Below, piece by piece: positions 33,327 through 42,048 of a DNA stretch of 64,000 bases. Position 1 is the stretch's first letter, and each line of letters begins with the position of its first letter. The DNA lies in NCBI RefSeq assembly GCF_012935715.1, contig NZ_CP052860.1, positions 5,952,001 to 6,016,000 of the forward strand, written 5' to 3'. Source of the DNA: Pseudomonas sp. ADAK13 (lineage in GTDB: Bacteria > Pseudomonadota > Gammaproteobacteria > Pseudomonadales > Pseudomonadaceae). The position numbers and the translations under genes were made by a program. The notes under the pieces are model-generated. The model did no database searches. It was not told the origin of the DNA and was given only the letters and a program-made list of their open reading frames with translations.

Positions 33327-36248
33327 TCAGAAGTTGTAGCTGACTCGGGTATACAGGATCCGACCAAACGGGTCGGCGTATTTCGGGTCGTACCCGCTCT
33401 GGAAGGCGTAGGTCTGGTTGCTGAAAGGCGGCGCCCGGTCAAACAGGTTTTTCGCGCCCAGGGTGACGGCCAGGGACTTGCTCCAGTTGTAGGTGCCCGC
33501 CAGGTCCCAGACGTTGTAGGAGCCCACCGCGTCGTGGGTTTCGGGGTCCGAGTCGTGATAACCACTGGTATAGCGGTTGGTCAGGCTAACGCCCAGTGGT
33601 CCCCGCGCCCAGGTACCGGTCAGGCTGTGGCGCCAGCGTGCAACGGCACCCGCGGTGGAGAACTCGCCGCCACGGAAATCACCGAGTTTGTCGATGTAGT
33701 CGCCCTTGAGCTCCTGCTGGTATTTGTATTGGTTGACGTAGGTGCCTTGCAGGCCGATGCCGAAGTCACCGATGGCGGTGCTCGGGAAGCGGTAGTCGAA
33801 ACTCACGTCTACGCCGTTGGTTTTGGTCTTACCCAGGTTGGCCAGGCCGGTAACGATGTGATCAATGGAGCCGTCAGCCTTACGAATCAAGCGGTCGCCA
33901 TAGGCGTCCGGGTCGTCGAAGACCGACGATTCCGGAAACTCGGCGATCTGGTTGGCGATGGTGATCCACCAGAAATCCAGGCCAGCGCTCAAGCGCTCAA
34001 TGGGTTGGAATACGAAACCAAAGGTCACGTTACGGGCGGTTTCCGGGCTCAGGCTGCCGTTGCCGCCGGTCTGCCGGCGGAACTGCTGGGCGCAGTCGCG
34101 GTTGCCGATCCCGCCATTGGCCGGGGTGCCGCCCGGGCACAAGCGCGGGTCGTTGTAGTTGGCCACGGTGTAGCTGGTGTAGGTCGGGTTGTACAACTCA
34201 TACAGCGACGGTGCGCGGAACCCTTCGCTGTAGGCGCCACGAACCACCAACTCCTTGAACGGCTGGAAACGGAACGAGTATTTCGGGTTGGTGGTGCTGC
34301 CAAAGTCGCTGTATTTGTCATGCCGCACGGCGGCGGAAAGCTCCAGGCTTTCGAGCACCGGTACGTTGACCTCGGCGTACTCGGCCGAGACGCTGCGATT
34401 GCCGCGCACCGCGCCATTGGGGTCTACGCCGAGGCTCTGCACGGTCTCGGCAAACTGGGCGAAATCCTGGTGAAAATCTTCCTTGCGGTATTCACCTCCC
34501 AGCGCCAGGCCCGTGGGGCCTGCCCCAAACCAGTCGCCGATTTCACGGCTCACGCGCCCGTCGATACTCTTCACCCGGCCAACGGCGGTGGCGTAGTCGC
34601 CATCGACGCGGCTGGACGCCAGCAACGCCCTGCCCGCTTCACTCTGCGGGCCGAACGGGTTGATCACGCCGTTGGCGATCCCCTGGCTGATGGTCTGGTC
34701 GTTCACATAACCGTCGAGAATGGTTTGCACCACTTTGTTCTGGTTGTAGGACGCGCCGACGTTGTAGTCCCAGTTCGCCACGTTGCCTTCAAAACTCAGC
34801 AGCAGGCGCTGGCTGGTGTTGTCATCTTCGTGCTTGCGCGCGCCGGCATCGGTTTCACGCCAGTTCACGTCTACCGGCTGTGTCGGGTCCAGGGCGAAGC
34901 CCGTGGGGCCCGGGGTGACGCCGTTGCCAGGATAGAAAGGCGTACCCGGGTTAACCTGGGCGCCCATCAGGGTGCCCGGGCCAATCTGCGTCCGGTTTTC
35001 GTTGCGCGCCCAGAAGTACTCGAGGCTGACTGTATGGTCATCGGCCAGCTTGCCGGTGGCCTTGGCAAAGGCCGAGGTTTTTTCGGTTTCAGGGACCAGG
35101 TCCAGGTAACTCCACAGGCTTTGGCGGCAGATGCCATTGCGTGACAACAGCCCCGGCGAGTTGCAGCCGGAGCCCGCCAGCGGGTTGGTCGCGTTGCTGC
35201 CCTGGCTCCAGTTAGCCGGCGCGGCGGTACCGGAGGTGAAATCCAGGCCGCGACCGGGCTGGTAGTTGTAGGTGAAGTCCCGGTCCTTGGCCGCCAGGCG
35301 CGTCTGCTTGTCATAGCTGACCACGCCGAACACGTTGAAGCGGTCCTCTTCAAGGTCGCCGAAACCGTAGCTGCCGCTGAAGTTATGGCTGTCGCCGCCG
35401 CCGGAGCGCGTCGGCGAGTCGTAATTGGTCGACAGCTGGCCGCCGGTCAGGCTGGTCTTGGTGATGAAGTTGATCACTCCGCCAATCGCGTCGGTGCCGT
35501 ACAGCGCCGAGGCGCCATCGCGCAGGACTTCCACGCGGTCGATGGCAGCGAACGGGATGGTGTTCAAATCCACCCCGGAGCCGTTGGTGGTGTTGACCGC
35601 GTTATTGCTCAGGCGTCGGCCGTTGAGCAACACCAGGGTTTTGTTCGCGCCAATCCCGCGCAAATCGGCAAAGGCCGCACCGCCGCTGCTGGAACCCACC
35701 GAGCGCCCGGAGCCAACGGAGGACTGGTTGGCAGAGATGCGGTTGATCAACTCTTCGGTGGTGCTCACACCTTGTTCGCGCAGTTGCTCGACCCGCAGGA
35801 TGGTCACCGGCACGGCTGTTTCAGCGTCCACCCGGCGAATCGCCGAGCCGGTCACGGTGACTTTTTCGAGGCGGTAGTCGGTGCTTTTACCTGCTGCCGG
35901 GGCGGCCTGGGGCGGCGCCACAGGCGCCGCCTGTACGGTCAGGCCCTGCTCGCTGTCACTCACTTGCAGGCCGCTGCCCTGCAACGCTTTGTCCACCGCT
36001 TGCAGGCTGCCCAGGTTTCCCCGAATGGCGGCGCTGCGTTTGCCCTGGACCAATTGTTGACTGAACGAAATCATCACCCCGGTCTGCCGGGAGATATCCA
36101 GCAGCACCGTATCGAGCGGGCCGCCGGCGATATCAAGGCTGAACACCTTAGCGGCCGCTTCCTGGGCCATCACCGATGTTGTGCAGACACCCATCGCCAA
36201 CGCCGCCGCCAGCGTCAGTCGTGGTAATTGTTGTTTGAATAAGAACAT
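33327..36248 (-). CDS. TonB-dependent outer-membrane receptor with STN domain
   Basis: A 973-residue receptor. After a signal peptide (LTLAAALAMGVCTTSVMAQE), an STN/secretin signalling domain spans about residues 35-105 (VFSLDIAGGPLDTVLLDISR). The plug follows (FADLRGIGANKTLVLLNGRR, VEVLRDGASALYGTDAIGGV) and then a 22-strand barrel ending in the aromatic terminus RILYTRVSYNF. The STN domain matches the fecI/fecR pair directly upstream on the same strand, so cell-surface signalling is expected. The usual cargo is a ferric siderophore or haem. Proximity to the Apr-like importer leaves open a different ligand; the barrel does not tell. Confidence 0.9.
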   Translation of the reverse strand: MFLFKQQLPRLTLAAALAMGVCTTSVMAQEAAAKVFSLDIAGGPLDTVLLDISRQTGVMISFSQQLVQGKRSAAIRGNLGSLQAVDKALQGSGLQVSDSEQGLTVQAAPVAPPQAAPAAGKSTDYRLEKVTVTGSAIRRVDAETAVPVTILRVEQLREQGVSTTEELINRISANQSSVGSGRSVGSSSGGAAFADLRGIGANKTLVLLNGRRLSNNAVNTTNGSGVDLNTIPFAAIDRVEVLRDGASALYGTDAIGGVINFITKTSLTGGQLSTNYDSPTRSGGGDSHNFSGSYGFGDLEEDRFNVFGVVSYDKQTRLAAKDRDFTYNYQPGRGLDFTSGTAAPANWSQGSNATNPLAGSGCNSPGLLSRNGICRQSLWSYLDLVPETEKTSAFAKATGKLADDHTVSLEYFWARNENRTQIGPGTLMGAQVNPGTPFYPGNGVTPGPTGFALDPTQPVDVNWRETDAGARKHEDDNTSQRLLLSFEGNVANWDYNVGASYNQNKVVQTILDGYVNDQTISQGIANGVINPFGPQSEAGRALLASSRVDGDYATAVGRVKSIDGRVSREIGDWFGAGPTGLALGGEYRKEDFHQDFAQFAETVQSLGVDPNGAVRGNRSVSAEYAEVNVPVLESLELSAAVRHDKYSDFGSTTNPKYSFRFQPFKELVVRGAYSEGFRAPSLYELYNPTYTSYTVANYNDPRLCPGGTPANGGIGNRDCAQQFRRQTGGNGSLSPETARNVTFGFVFQPIERLSAGLDFWWITIANQIAEFPESSVFDDPDAYGDRLIRKADGSIDHIVTGLANLGKTKTNGVDVSFDYRFPSTAIGDFGIGLQGTYVNQYKYQQELKGDYIDKLGDFRGGEFSTAGAVARWRHSLTGTWARGPLGVSLTNRYTSGYHDSDPETHDAVGSYNVWDLAGTYNWSKSLAVTLGAKNLFDRAPPFSNQTYAFQSGYDPKYADPFGRILYTRVSYNF

Positions 36249-36349
36249 CGAGGATCTCCCTGTTGAATGTGTCTACAGGGGATGAGCAGCAGCCTGCGGA
36301 TTTTTATAGGGCGGCGTTTAGGCAAAGAAGCTATGAGTTTATAACCGGT

Positions 36350-37297
36350 TTAACGCGACCCGATGCTCACCCAGTAAGCGCTGTGGTAAGTCACGCGAAT
36401 CGGCAATGAGTTCTGCAGCAATTGCAGGGTCCGATCCGTATCGTCCAGGGAATAGATGCCGCTCAGGCGCAACCGGGCGACGTCCGGGCTCAAGCGCAGA
36501 ATCCCGCGGCGATAGCTGCGCAGGCTATCGATTACTTCGCTCAAGGCGCGGTCGTGGACTTCCAGGCGTCCCTGGGTCCAGCCCGCTTCATCGCCCTTGA
36601 GCGGGCCAGTGCCGAAGGTGTGCTGCTCATCGAAACGCAGGCTCTGCCCGGCCTCCACAATTTGGCGCGCGCCGTCCCGGGTGACCACTTCCACCCGCGA
36701 ATGCAGCATCGCCAGGCGGGTGGACGCTTCGTCATGCTGCACCAGGAACCGGGTGCCCAGGGCACGAATCTGGCCATGCCGGGTTTGCACCACGAAGGGC
36801 CGTGTCGGGTCCTTGGCCACATCCACCAGCAACTCGCCATCCCGCAGCTCCAGCACGCGCTGGTGAGCGTCGAAGCGCGCCATTACCCGAGTCTGTGCGT
36901 TCAGCGTCAGCAAGCTGCCATCCTCCAGCGTGAGGTGCTTGCGCTCACCGGTGCCGGTATACAGCTCCCCGGTATCGCCCAGCCAGCCCTGGCGACGCCC
37001 GAGAAACAGCGCGGCCAGCGCGACGACACCCAGGCTGCCGGCGACAAACCGCCGGCGGCTGGACGGCGCTTTCAGGCTGTGCAACAGGCGCTCACTGGGC
37101 ACCCCGTGCAACGCCTGACTGCGCAACAGCCGCATGCCACCGCTCATTTGATCAATCACCTGGCGGTGACGAATGTCCGCCGCGCACCACGCCTCGAATG
37201 CCTGCCGTTCCTGAACGCTGGCGTGCTCCGATTGCAGGAGCGCCATCCAGCGCGCAGCCTCCTCGACCACTGCATCTTCCGGGCGTAAAAGGCTCAT
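36350..37297 (-). CDS. fecR: FecR-family anti-sigma/sigma regulator
   Basis: A 315-residue inner-membrane transducer. The N-terminal cytoplasmic sigma-binding part carries AARWMALLQSEHASVQERQA and FEAWCAADIRHRQV. A single membrane helix follows (RFVAGSLGVVALAALFLGRR), then a periplasmic FecR domain (ERKHLTLEDGSLLTLNAQTR, GQIRALGTRFLV). The C-terminal segment resembles an STN domain (DDTDRTLQLLQNSLPIRVTY). It should relay ligand occupancy of the adjacent receptor to the sigma factor. It overlaps fecI by 4 bp and ends about 100 bp before the receptor gene. The symbol denotes the family, not the E. coli citrate system. Confidence 0.88.
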   Translation of the reverse strand: MSLLRPEDAVVEEAARWMALLQSEHASVQERQAFEAWCAADIRHRQVIDQMSGGMRLLRSQALHGVPSERLLHSLKAPSSRRRFVAGSLGVVALAALFLGRRQGWLGDTGELYTGTGERKHLTLEDGSLLTLNAQTRVMARFDAHQRVLELRDGELLVDVAKDPTRPFVVQTRHGQIRALGTRFLVQHDEASTRLAMLHSRVEVVTRDGARQIVEAGQSLRFDEQHTFGTGPLKGDEAGWTQGRLEVHDRALSEVIDSLRSYRRGILRLSPDVARLRLSGIYSLDDTDRTLQLLQNSLPIRVTYHSAYWVSIGSR

Positions 37298-37806
37298 GGT
37301 TGCGCCATCGCCAGGTAGCAGCGCTTGAAGGCATCGGCCATGTATTGCTGCACACGGCTGGTGGAGACCTGCAAGCGCTCGCCGATCTGGCTGTAGGTCA
37401 GGCCGTCCAGTTGGTGGTAGAGAAATGCCGCCTTGGCCTTGGCAGACAGCCCGTCAAGCAGGCGATCCACGGCCAGTAAAGCCTCGATGACCAACGCCCG
37501 CTCTTCGGGTGATGGATGCACCGGCACCGGCGCATGCGCCAGGCTTTCAAAGTAGGCGCGCTCCAGATCCTGCCGGCGCCAGCCCTCGTACACCAGGCGC
37601 CGAGCGATGGTCGTCAACAGCGCGCGAGGTTCGCGAATGGCGGCCGGGTCCGGTAGTGACAGCACCCGCAGGAACGTTTCCGAGGCAATGTCCTGCGCGC
37701 TGTGATGACACCCCAACGTTCGCCTGACCGAACCGCACAACCACTGGTAATCCTTTTGGAACATCTGCCCAATCAATGGGTAACCGAGGGGCTGTCTGAC
37801 ACCCAT
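37294..37806 (-). CDS. fecI: FecI-family extracytoplasmic-function sigma factor
   Basis: A 170-residue ECF sigma factor of the iron-starvation group. Region 2 includes DYQWLCGSVRRTLGCHHSAQ and DIASETFLRVLSLP. Region 4 includes LSAKAKAAFLYHQLDGLTYS and QIGERLQVSTSRVQQYM. It is short and complete, as usual for the group. It heads the fecI-fecR-receptor set and would direct polymerase to the receptor promoter in the 36249-36349 gap. Fur control is expected for such genes, but no clear Fur box was identified by eye. Confidence 0.9.
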   Translation of the reverse strand: MGVRQPLGYPLIGQMFQKDYQWLCGSVRRTLGCHHSAQDIASETFLRVLSLPDPAAIREPRALLTTIARRLVYEGWRRQDLERAYFESLAHAPVPVHPSPEERALVIEALLAVDRLLDGLSAKAKAAFLYHQLDGLTYSQIGERLQVSTSRVQQYMADAFKRCYLAMAQP

Positions 37807-38082
37807 GCCTTGCTCCCTTACGAGGCATTTCGCCTGCCTCGAAAATCATCCGCCAACACCACCCTGTAAGTGGCTTGGAATAAAGGGAGCGACTGTGCAG
37901 CAGAGGTGCGGAGCTTTGGAAGTAATTAAAAATCCGCTTTAACTCTCAAACGAATATAAGGGCCGCAAGCATCGATTTGGCTGATGTCTTCTATTGCCCC
38001 GCAAGCGTTCATCCCCGCAGCAAGCGCTTTGTAGAATGAACCCCACAGTCAACTCACCACCTTCGTGGTGCCGGAGGTTCCC

Positions 38083-38355
38083 ATGCGTTATCTGCTTATC
38101 GCCGTGCTGGGCCTGTTCAGCACACTTGCCGTCGCCCAGGGCGAAACCACGGCGCCCACTGTGAGTGCCAGCGCACCCGCCAACGAGACTTACGACTACT
38201 CCCAGGACCTGGATATCGCCAAGGTGGTGCGCGTCAGTACCGAGTCTTCCACCGAGTGCGGTCCGGTCAAGGGCCACATGGTCTATATCGATAGCCATGG
38301 CGTGCGTCACGAACTGGACTACATGCGCCTGGGCGATGCCTGCCAGCATGGTTGA
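38083..38355 (+). CDS. DUF2790 small secreted protein
   Basis: A 90-residue protein with signal peptide MRYLLIAVLGLFSTLAVAQG and a mature domain of about 70 residues (YDYSQDLDIAKVVRVSTESS, then CGPVKGHMVYIDSHGVRHEL). This is the DUF2790 pattern, confined largely to Pseudomonas and often induced by phosphate or metal stress. Two conserved Cys could form a disulfide. The start at 38083 is fixed by GGAGG 6 nt upstream. Function is unknown. It stands alone between the sigma factor gene and an SDR gene. Confidence 0.8.
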   Translation: MRYLLIAVLGLFSTLAVAQGETTAPTVSASAPANETYDYSQDLDIAKVVRVSTESSTECGPVKGHMVYIDSHGVRHELDYMRLGDACQHG

Positions 38356-38454
38356 TCGCAAACCATTCGTCGGGCCTGACCGGCATCGATTACAACTATT
38401 GGGCTGCTGAAAATCACTAATCCATAGAACCCGTTGTGATCTATGGAGATTGAG

Positions 38455-39312
38455 ATGACTGACTACCCACGCCCACCTTTCGCCAGCCAGGCCCAATCCG
38501 TTCCCGGTTCACAGAAGAAGATGGACCCCTACCCCGACTGCGGCGAGAAGAGCTACACCGGCTCTGGTCGCCTGGCCAACAAGATCGCCCTGATCACCGG
38601 CGCCGACAGCGGTATCGGCCGCGCCGTGGCGATTGCCTTCGCCCGCGAAGGGGCCGATGTGGCCCTCGCGTACCTGGATGAACACGAGGACGCCAAGGAG
38701 ACCGCACGCTGGGTGGAGGAAGCCGGCCGCCAGTGCCTGCTGCTGCCCGGGGACCTCGCGCAAAAGGCCACCTGCCAGGCGATTGTCGACCAGACCGTCG
38801 AGCAGTTCGGCCGGATCGATGTGCTGGTCAATAACGCAGCCTTCCAGATGACCCACGAGACCCTGGAAGACATCCCCGACGAGGAATGGGTCAAGACCTT
38901 CGATATCAACATCACCGCGATGTTTCGCCTCTGCAAGGCGGCGCTGCCACATATGAAGGCCGGCGGGTCGATCATCAATACCAGTTCGGTGAATTCCGAC
39001 ATGCCCAAGCCGACGTTGCTGGCGTATGCCGCCACCAAGGGCGCGATTGCCAACTTTACCGGTGGCCTGGCGCAATTGCTGGGCAGCAAGGGCATCCGGG
39101 TGAACAGCGTAGCGCCTGGGCCGATCTGGACGCCGCTGATTGTCTCGACCATGCCGGACGAGGACGTGAACAGCTTTGGCAGCGAGACCCCACTGGGCCG
39201 CCCCGGCCAGCCGGTGGAAGTGGCACCGATCTACGTGCTGCTGGCGTCGGATGAGGCGAGTTACATCTCCGGCTCGCGGTATGCCGTGACAGGTGGCAAG
39301 CCGATTCTCTAG
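38455..39312 (+). CDS. SDR-family oxidoreductase, YhdF/YghA type
   Basis: A 285-residue short-chain dehydrogenase of the subgroup with an N-terminal extension of about 40 residues (PRPPFASQAQSVPGSQKKMD, PYPDCGEKSYTGSGRL). The cofactor motif TGADSGIGRAVAIAFAREGA, NNAAFQM, catalytic Ser in INTSSVNS, and YAATK are intact. Relatives are annotated glucose/ribitol dehydrogenases and respond to general stress. GGAGA precedes the start at 38455. The gene converges with a DUF2188 gene, and a REP pair lies between. Confidence 0.85.
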   Translation: MTDYPRPPFASQAQSVPGSQKKMDPYPDCGEKSYTGSGRLANKIALITGADSGIGRAVAIAFAREGADVALAYLDEHEDAKETARWVEEAGRQCLLLPGDLAQKATCQAIVDQTVEQFGRIDVLVNNAAFQMTHETLEDIPDEEWVKTFDINITAMFRLCKAALPHMKAGGSIINTSSVNSDMPKPTLLAYAATKGAIANFTGGLAQLLGSKGIRVNSVAPGPIWTPLIVSTMPDEDVNSFGSETPLGRPGQPVEVAPIYVLLASDEASYISGSRYAVTGGKPIL

Positions 39313-39330
39313 GGTCGGATGCAAATCCAG

Positions 39331-39419
39331 TGTGGGAGCGGGCTTGCTCGCGAAGGCGGAGTGTCAGGCAATGCATGTGTGACTGATCCAACGCCTTCGC
39401 GAGCAAGCCCGCTCCCACA
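39331..39419. repeat. Inverted pair of Pseudomonas REP elements
   Basis: Two copies of the REP core, TGTGGGAGCGGGCTTGCTCG with CGAAGGCG (39331-39358) and its complement (39392-39419), face each other across 33 bp. They can fold into a long hairpin between convergent genes and probably act in transcript ending. Such pairs are typical REPIN units mobilised by RAYT transposases. Confidence 0.85.
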
Positions 39420-39431
39420 TGTGTGACTCGG

Positions 39432-39656
39432 TTAACCTGGAGATCGAGTCGGATCAGCCTTGCGCGGATAGGTTCTTTCCTCCTGAATCCGCCCATCCAT
39501 GCTGTGAATTCTCAGCGACGCCGTCTTGTCGCTGAGAAACTCCTTCGCCAACTCGACGATCGCCTCCTTGGTCTCCGCTGTTTTCGACGGCCGCGCCGAG
39601 CCCTGCTTGGTCAACGCCCAACCGGTGCCGGTCTTGTTGATGTTGTAGGTATCCAT
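39432..39656 (-). CDS. DUF2188 small protein
   Basis: A 74-residue protein starting MDTYNINKTGTGWALTKQGS, with the DUF2188 pattern (W-x-L-x-x-x-G-x-x-R-x-x-x-x-x-x-T-K-x-E-A). It probably folds as a small alpha/beta unit; function is unknown, though relatives are often osmotic-stress induced. The start at 39656 has GGGAG upstream; a 13-residue longer frame is unlikely. It converges with the SDR gene across the REP pair. Confidence 0.75.
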   Translation of the reverse strand: MDTYNINKTGTGWALTKQGSARPSKTAETKEAIVELAKEFLSDKTASLRIHSMDGRIQEERTYPRKADPTRSPG

Positions 39657-39772
39657 GGTCTGCTCCCTTGACTGAATGAACACGGCACGCGGCAAAACCC
39701 GCGCCCTAGTTATTGCGAGCGCAGGCGCCGGGCAGAGTTCAAGGCAGTTGGCCGCCCAGGTTACAGGCGGCC

Positions 39773-40687
39773 CTACAGGTCAAACCGATCCACCGCCCGG
39801 CGCCGCTCGTTGTCGTCGCGCACGTCGTAAGTGGCGGTGGTCTGGATATTGGTGTGGTGCGCCAGCTTCTGGGCGATGGACAGGTCGTACTCTTCAATTA
39901 CCCGGGTGATAAACGAACGCCGGAAATCATGGGGCATGATTTTCACCCCAACCTGTTCCCCGCGCTGGCGGGCAATGTAGTAAATCGCGTGTTTGGTGAT
40001 GCGTTCCCGGGTGATATGGCTGCCCCGGCGGATGCGGTTGAACAGGAACGTGTCGTCCTGCTCGCCCTCTTTCAACTGGCTGCGACGAAACTCCAGCCAC
40101 GCCTCCAGCTTGGCAAAGGCCCAGGCCGGCGCGTACTTGATCAGTTGTTTGTTGCCCTTGCCGGTGACCTGCAGGCTGCGCTCGGCAAAGTTGACCTGGT
40201 TCAGCTCGATATTCACCGACTCCGACTTGCGCATGCCCGAGCCGTACAGGATCCCGATCACCGCCGCGTCCCGCAGCCCCTGGGGCCGTGGGTCGGCGGC
40301 ACAGACTTCCATCAACTCACGAATCAACGTACGCCGCAGGTTGCGCCCCTGGCTCAGCCGGGTGCCGGCCATGGCCTTGACCGAGCGCATCTTCAGCAGG
40401 TGATCCTGGCTGATCAGGCTCATGCGCCAGGCTTCATTCATCACCCCGCGCACTGCGTTGACGTATAGCGAAGAGGTATTCGGCGCGTAACCGTCTTCAC
40501 GCAGTACGGCCACCAGCGCCATGACCTGCTCGGGTTGCAACAGGTGCCAGTCGATGTCTTCGAGGTTGATGTCTTCAAAGCCCAGGCGGTCGGCGGCGTC
40601 TTGCAGCACGTAGCGCATGGTCAGCTGGCTGGAGGGCGCCAGGCGGGTGAGGTAGAGGGTCAGCGGGTTGCGGGTAGACTCAGTCAA
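39773..40687 (-). CDS. Solitary XerC/D-like tyrosine recombinase
   Basis: A 304-residue recombinase with all catalytic residues: Arg-I in LYGSGMRKSESVNI, Lys in VTGKGNKQLIKY, H-x-x-R in MPHDFRRSFI, His in KLAHHTNIQT, and Tyr in TATYDVRDDNERRR. The N-terminal core-binding domain is present. It resembles XerD in size but sits without mobile neighbours, among core genes. A 16-bp inverted repeat with an 8-bp spacer precedes the gene and could be its own target or operator. Such lone integrases are seen near the pyoverdine/arn region of some pseudomonads, but I cannot name it. Confidence 0.85.
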   Translation of the reverse strand: MTESTRNPLTLYLTRLAPSSQLTMRYVLQDAADRLGFEDINLEDIDWHLLQPEQVMALVAVLREDGYAPNTSSLYVNAVRGVMNEAWRMSLISQDHLLKMRSVKAMAGTRLSQGRNLRRTLIRELMEVCAADPRPQGLRDAAVIGILYGSGMRKSESVNIELNQVNFAERSLQVTGKGNKQLIKYAPAWAFAKLEAWLEFRRSQLKEGEQDDTFLFNRIRRGSHITRERITKHAIYYIARQRGEQVGVKIMPHDFRRSFITRVIEEYDLSIAQKLAHHTNIQTTATYDVRDDNERRRAVDRFDL

Positions 40688-40706
40688 GGTAGATCAGCCT
40701 TTGGAT

Positions 40707-40746
40707 TAAATAGATCGACTAACCATTTGATTAATCGACCTATTTA
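40707..40746. repeat. 16-bp inverted repeat with 8-bp spacer before the recombinase
   Basis: Arms TAAATAGATCGACTAA (40707-40722) and TTAATCGACCTATTTA (40731-40746) agree at 14 of 16 positions around an 8-bp spacer. Arm and spacer sizes match a tyrosine-recombinase core site. The repeat begins 20 bp upstream of the recombinase start codon, so an autoregulatory operator is an alternative. Confidence 0.6.
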
Positions 40747-40790
40747 GTGAATTGGCGAGCGCGAAGTCTAGCGCAGGTCAATCCTCGGGG

Positions 40791-41579
40791 CTATTCCTGA
40801 TCGTCTTCTGCCGGGGCCGGCGTCTGCTGCTGGCTCCAGTCGGTGTCCTGCTTCTGCATCAACGCAAACCAGTGCTGGCGCATGAAGTCCAGGTACGGTT
40901 TGGGCGCCTTGGCGAAGTCCTGCTCGTCGCCATAACAGCCCGGCAACGGCAACTCGGTGCCCTGCTCCTTGTACTGGCTGACCAGTGCCTGTTGCGCAGC
41001 AACGCTGCAATCCTTGGGCAACGGCATGCCTTGCAGGGCGCCGGCGTCTTCATCCCACCAACTGGCGCCATAGCGGTCGATGCCCCGCAGGCGGTACTTC
41101 TGCGACTTGCCGATGTGCATGATCAGCTTGAAGTCATTGGGGCTGACATCACTGGTGCAGGTGCGGCTATAGCCCACCGTGACCTGGCTGATGCCATCGC
41201 CCAGCAGGTCCGTGACCTGGGTGGCGTCGGTGTTGAAGTGCGCGCCAGCGTCAAATTCACAGTGCTGCACGTCGTCGTAGAGCATCCACACCCGCTTGGG
41301 CCGGTCGCCGTCAAGCAGGTACTGGGCGGCATAGACAAAGGCCGACTGGGCGCCGTCGTCGTCGCGCTCGCTGACCTGTTCCGCCAGCACCAACAGGTTT
41401 TTGCCCTGTTTATCGCTCCAGGTGTAGGCCCCGACCTGTTTACCCCGCACTTCCACGCCATCGGGCACCGGGTCGATGGCCGTCAGTGCCACACCGTCAC
41501 CGGCCCGCACCACCGTGGCCCACGCCACCGACATCAACAACACCATCAACATTGGCCGTAAACGCTGCACGCTATTCAT
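40791..41579 (-). CDS. Hypothetical secreted protein
   Basis: A 262-residue protein with a signal peptide (RPMLMVLLMSVAWATVVRAG). The mature part has DGVEVRGKQVGAYTWSDKQG, then NLLVLAEQVSER, YDDVQHCEFDAGAHF and DLLGDGISQVTVGYSRTC. The last of these resembles the calcium-type D-x-x-x-D-G loops found in surface polysaccharide-related proteins. Four Cys could form two disulfides. I do not recognise the family with certainty; one annotation used for such proteins is M949_RS01915-type. It is divergent from the arn operon, with a 338-bp region between its start and the arn leader, so regulation may be shared. Confidence 0.65.
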   Translation of the reverse strand: MNSVQRLRPMLMVLLMSVAWATVVRAGDGVALTAIDPVPDGVEVRGKQVGAYTWSDKQGKNLLVLAEQVSERDDDGAQSAFVYAAQYLLDGDRPKRVWMLYDDVQHCEFDAGAHFNTDATQVTDLLGDGISQVTVGYSRTCTSDVSPNDFKLIMHIGKSQKYRLRGIDRYGASWWDEDAGALQGMPLPKDCSVAAQQALVSQYKEQGTELPLPGCYGDEQDFAKAPKPYLDFMRQHWFALMQKQDTDWSQQQTPAPAEDDQE

Positions 41580-41917
41580 CCGACTGCCCTGGCAAGAGAT
41601 GGCTTACTTTACCGGCACTTGCGCGGCATTGCAGAGAAGATTCTTCAGGAATGAACTAGCGAGTAGGAAAAGGCTACTCCCCCTCCACACGTGGCCAGGA
41701 AGGCATTGTCCGTGTTCCTGCTGTTTAGCTGAACACTAGCTGTCTACCTGCCAAAAAAACGACTTTTTCATCTGCGTTTCATATTCGTTGAACATTTTTG
41801 CGCTTAATCTTGGCGGCACGACTTGAGAGCGAACCGTACTTTGCAGGTTAACTCGTTGATTCCGCTTTACCTTTGAGCATTTTGGTCTTTACTCACGTAA
41901 GCCAAGGAAGACCCACT
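41580..41917. other. Control region between a secreted-protein gene and the arn operon
   Basis: No gene is supported. The AT-rich part around 41755-41815 contains GCGCTTAATCTTGG, of which CTTAAT matches a half of the PmrA-box consensus, but the second half is not clear. PhoP/PmrA control of arn is established in P. aeruginosa and is only suggested here. Confidence 0.4.
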
Positions 41918-41968
41918 GTGACCTGTCAGGACTACCGAATGAATGCCATGAATCCACGTTATTTTTAA
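41918..41968 (+). CDS. Candidate arn leader peptide, 16 residues
   Basis: GTG at 41918 opens [16 protein letters not shown] and ends in TAA at 41966-41968. AAGGAAG at 41904-41910 lies 7 nt upstream, an ideal Shine-Dalgarno placement. A hairpin begins at the stop codon, and arnC starts 80 nt further on. The layout matches translated leaders that control transcription or translation downstream. An alternative is a 5' remnant of the missing arnB gene. No homologue is known to me. Confidence 0.4.
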   Translation: MTCQDYRMNAMNPRYF

Positions 41969-41998
41969 TCAGGCGCCTGCTGTTCCAGGCTTGTGATT
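41967..41998 (+). promoter_or_regulatory. Hairpin in the arn leader
   Basis: AATCA-GGC-GCCTG and CAGGC-TTG-TGATT pair with an internal loop and a 6-nt apical loop. The stem starts inside the stop codon of the putative leader peptide. No T-run follows, so it looks more like an attenuation or ribosome-pausing element than a plain terminator. Confidence 0.4.
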
Positions 41999-42048
41999 AC
42001 TGCTGTGTTTACGCTCCAAGTTGCTCTAACCCCCGAGGTAATGAATCT

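Noticed and set aside
33534..35144. A 536-codon plus-strand frame inside the TonB receptor gene
   Set aside because: The receptor frame on the minus strand has signal peptide, STN, plug and terminal aromatic residue; the antisense frame has none.
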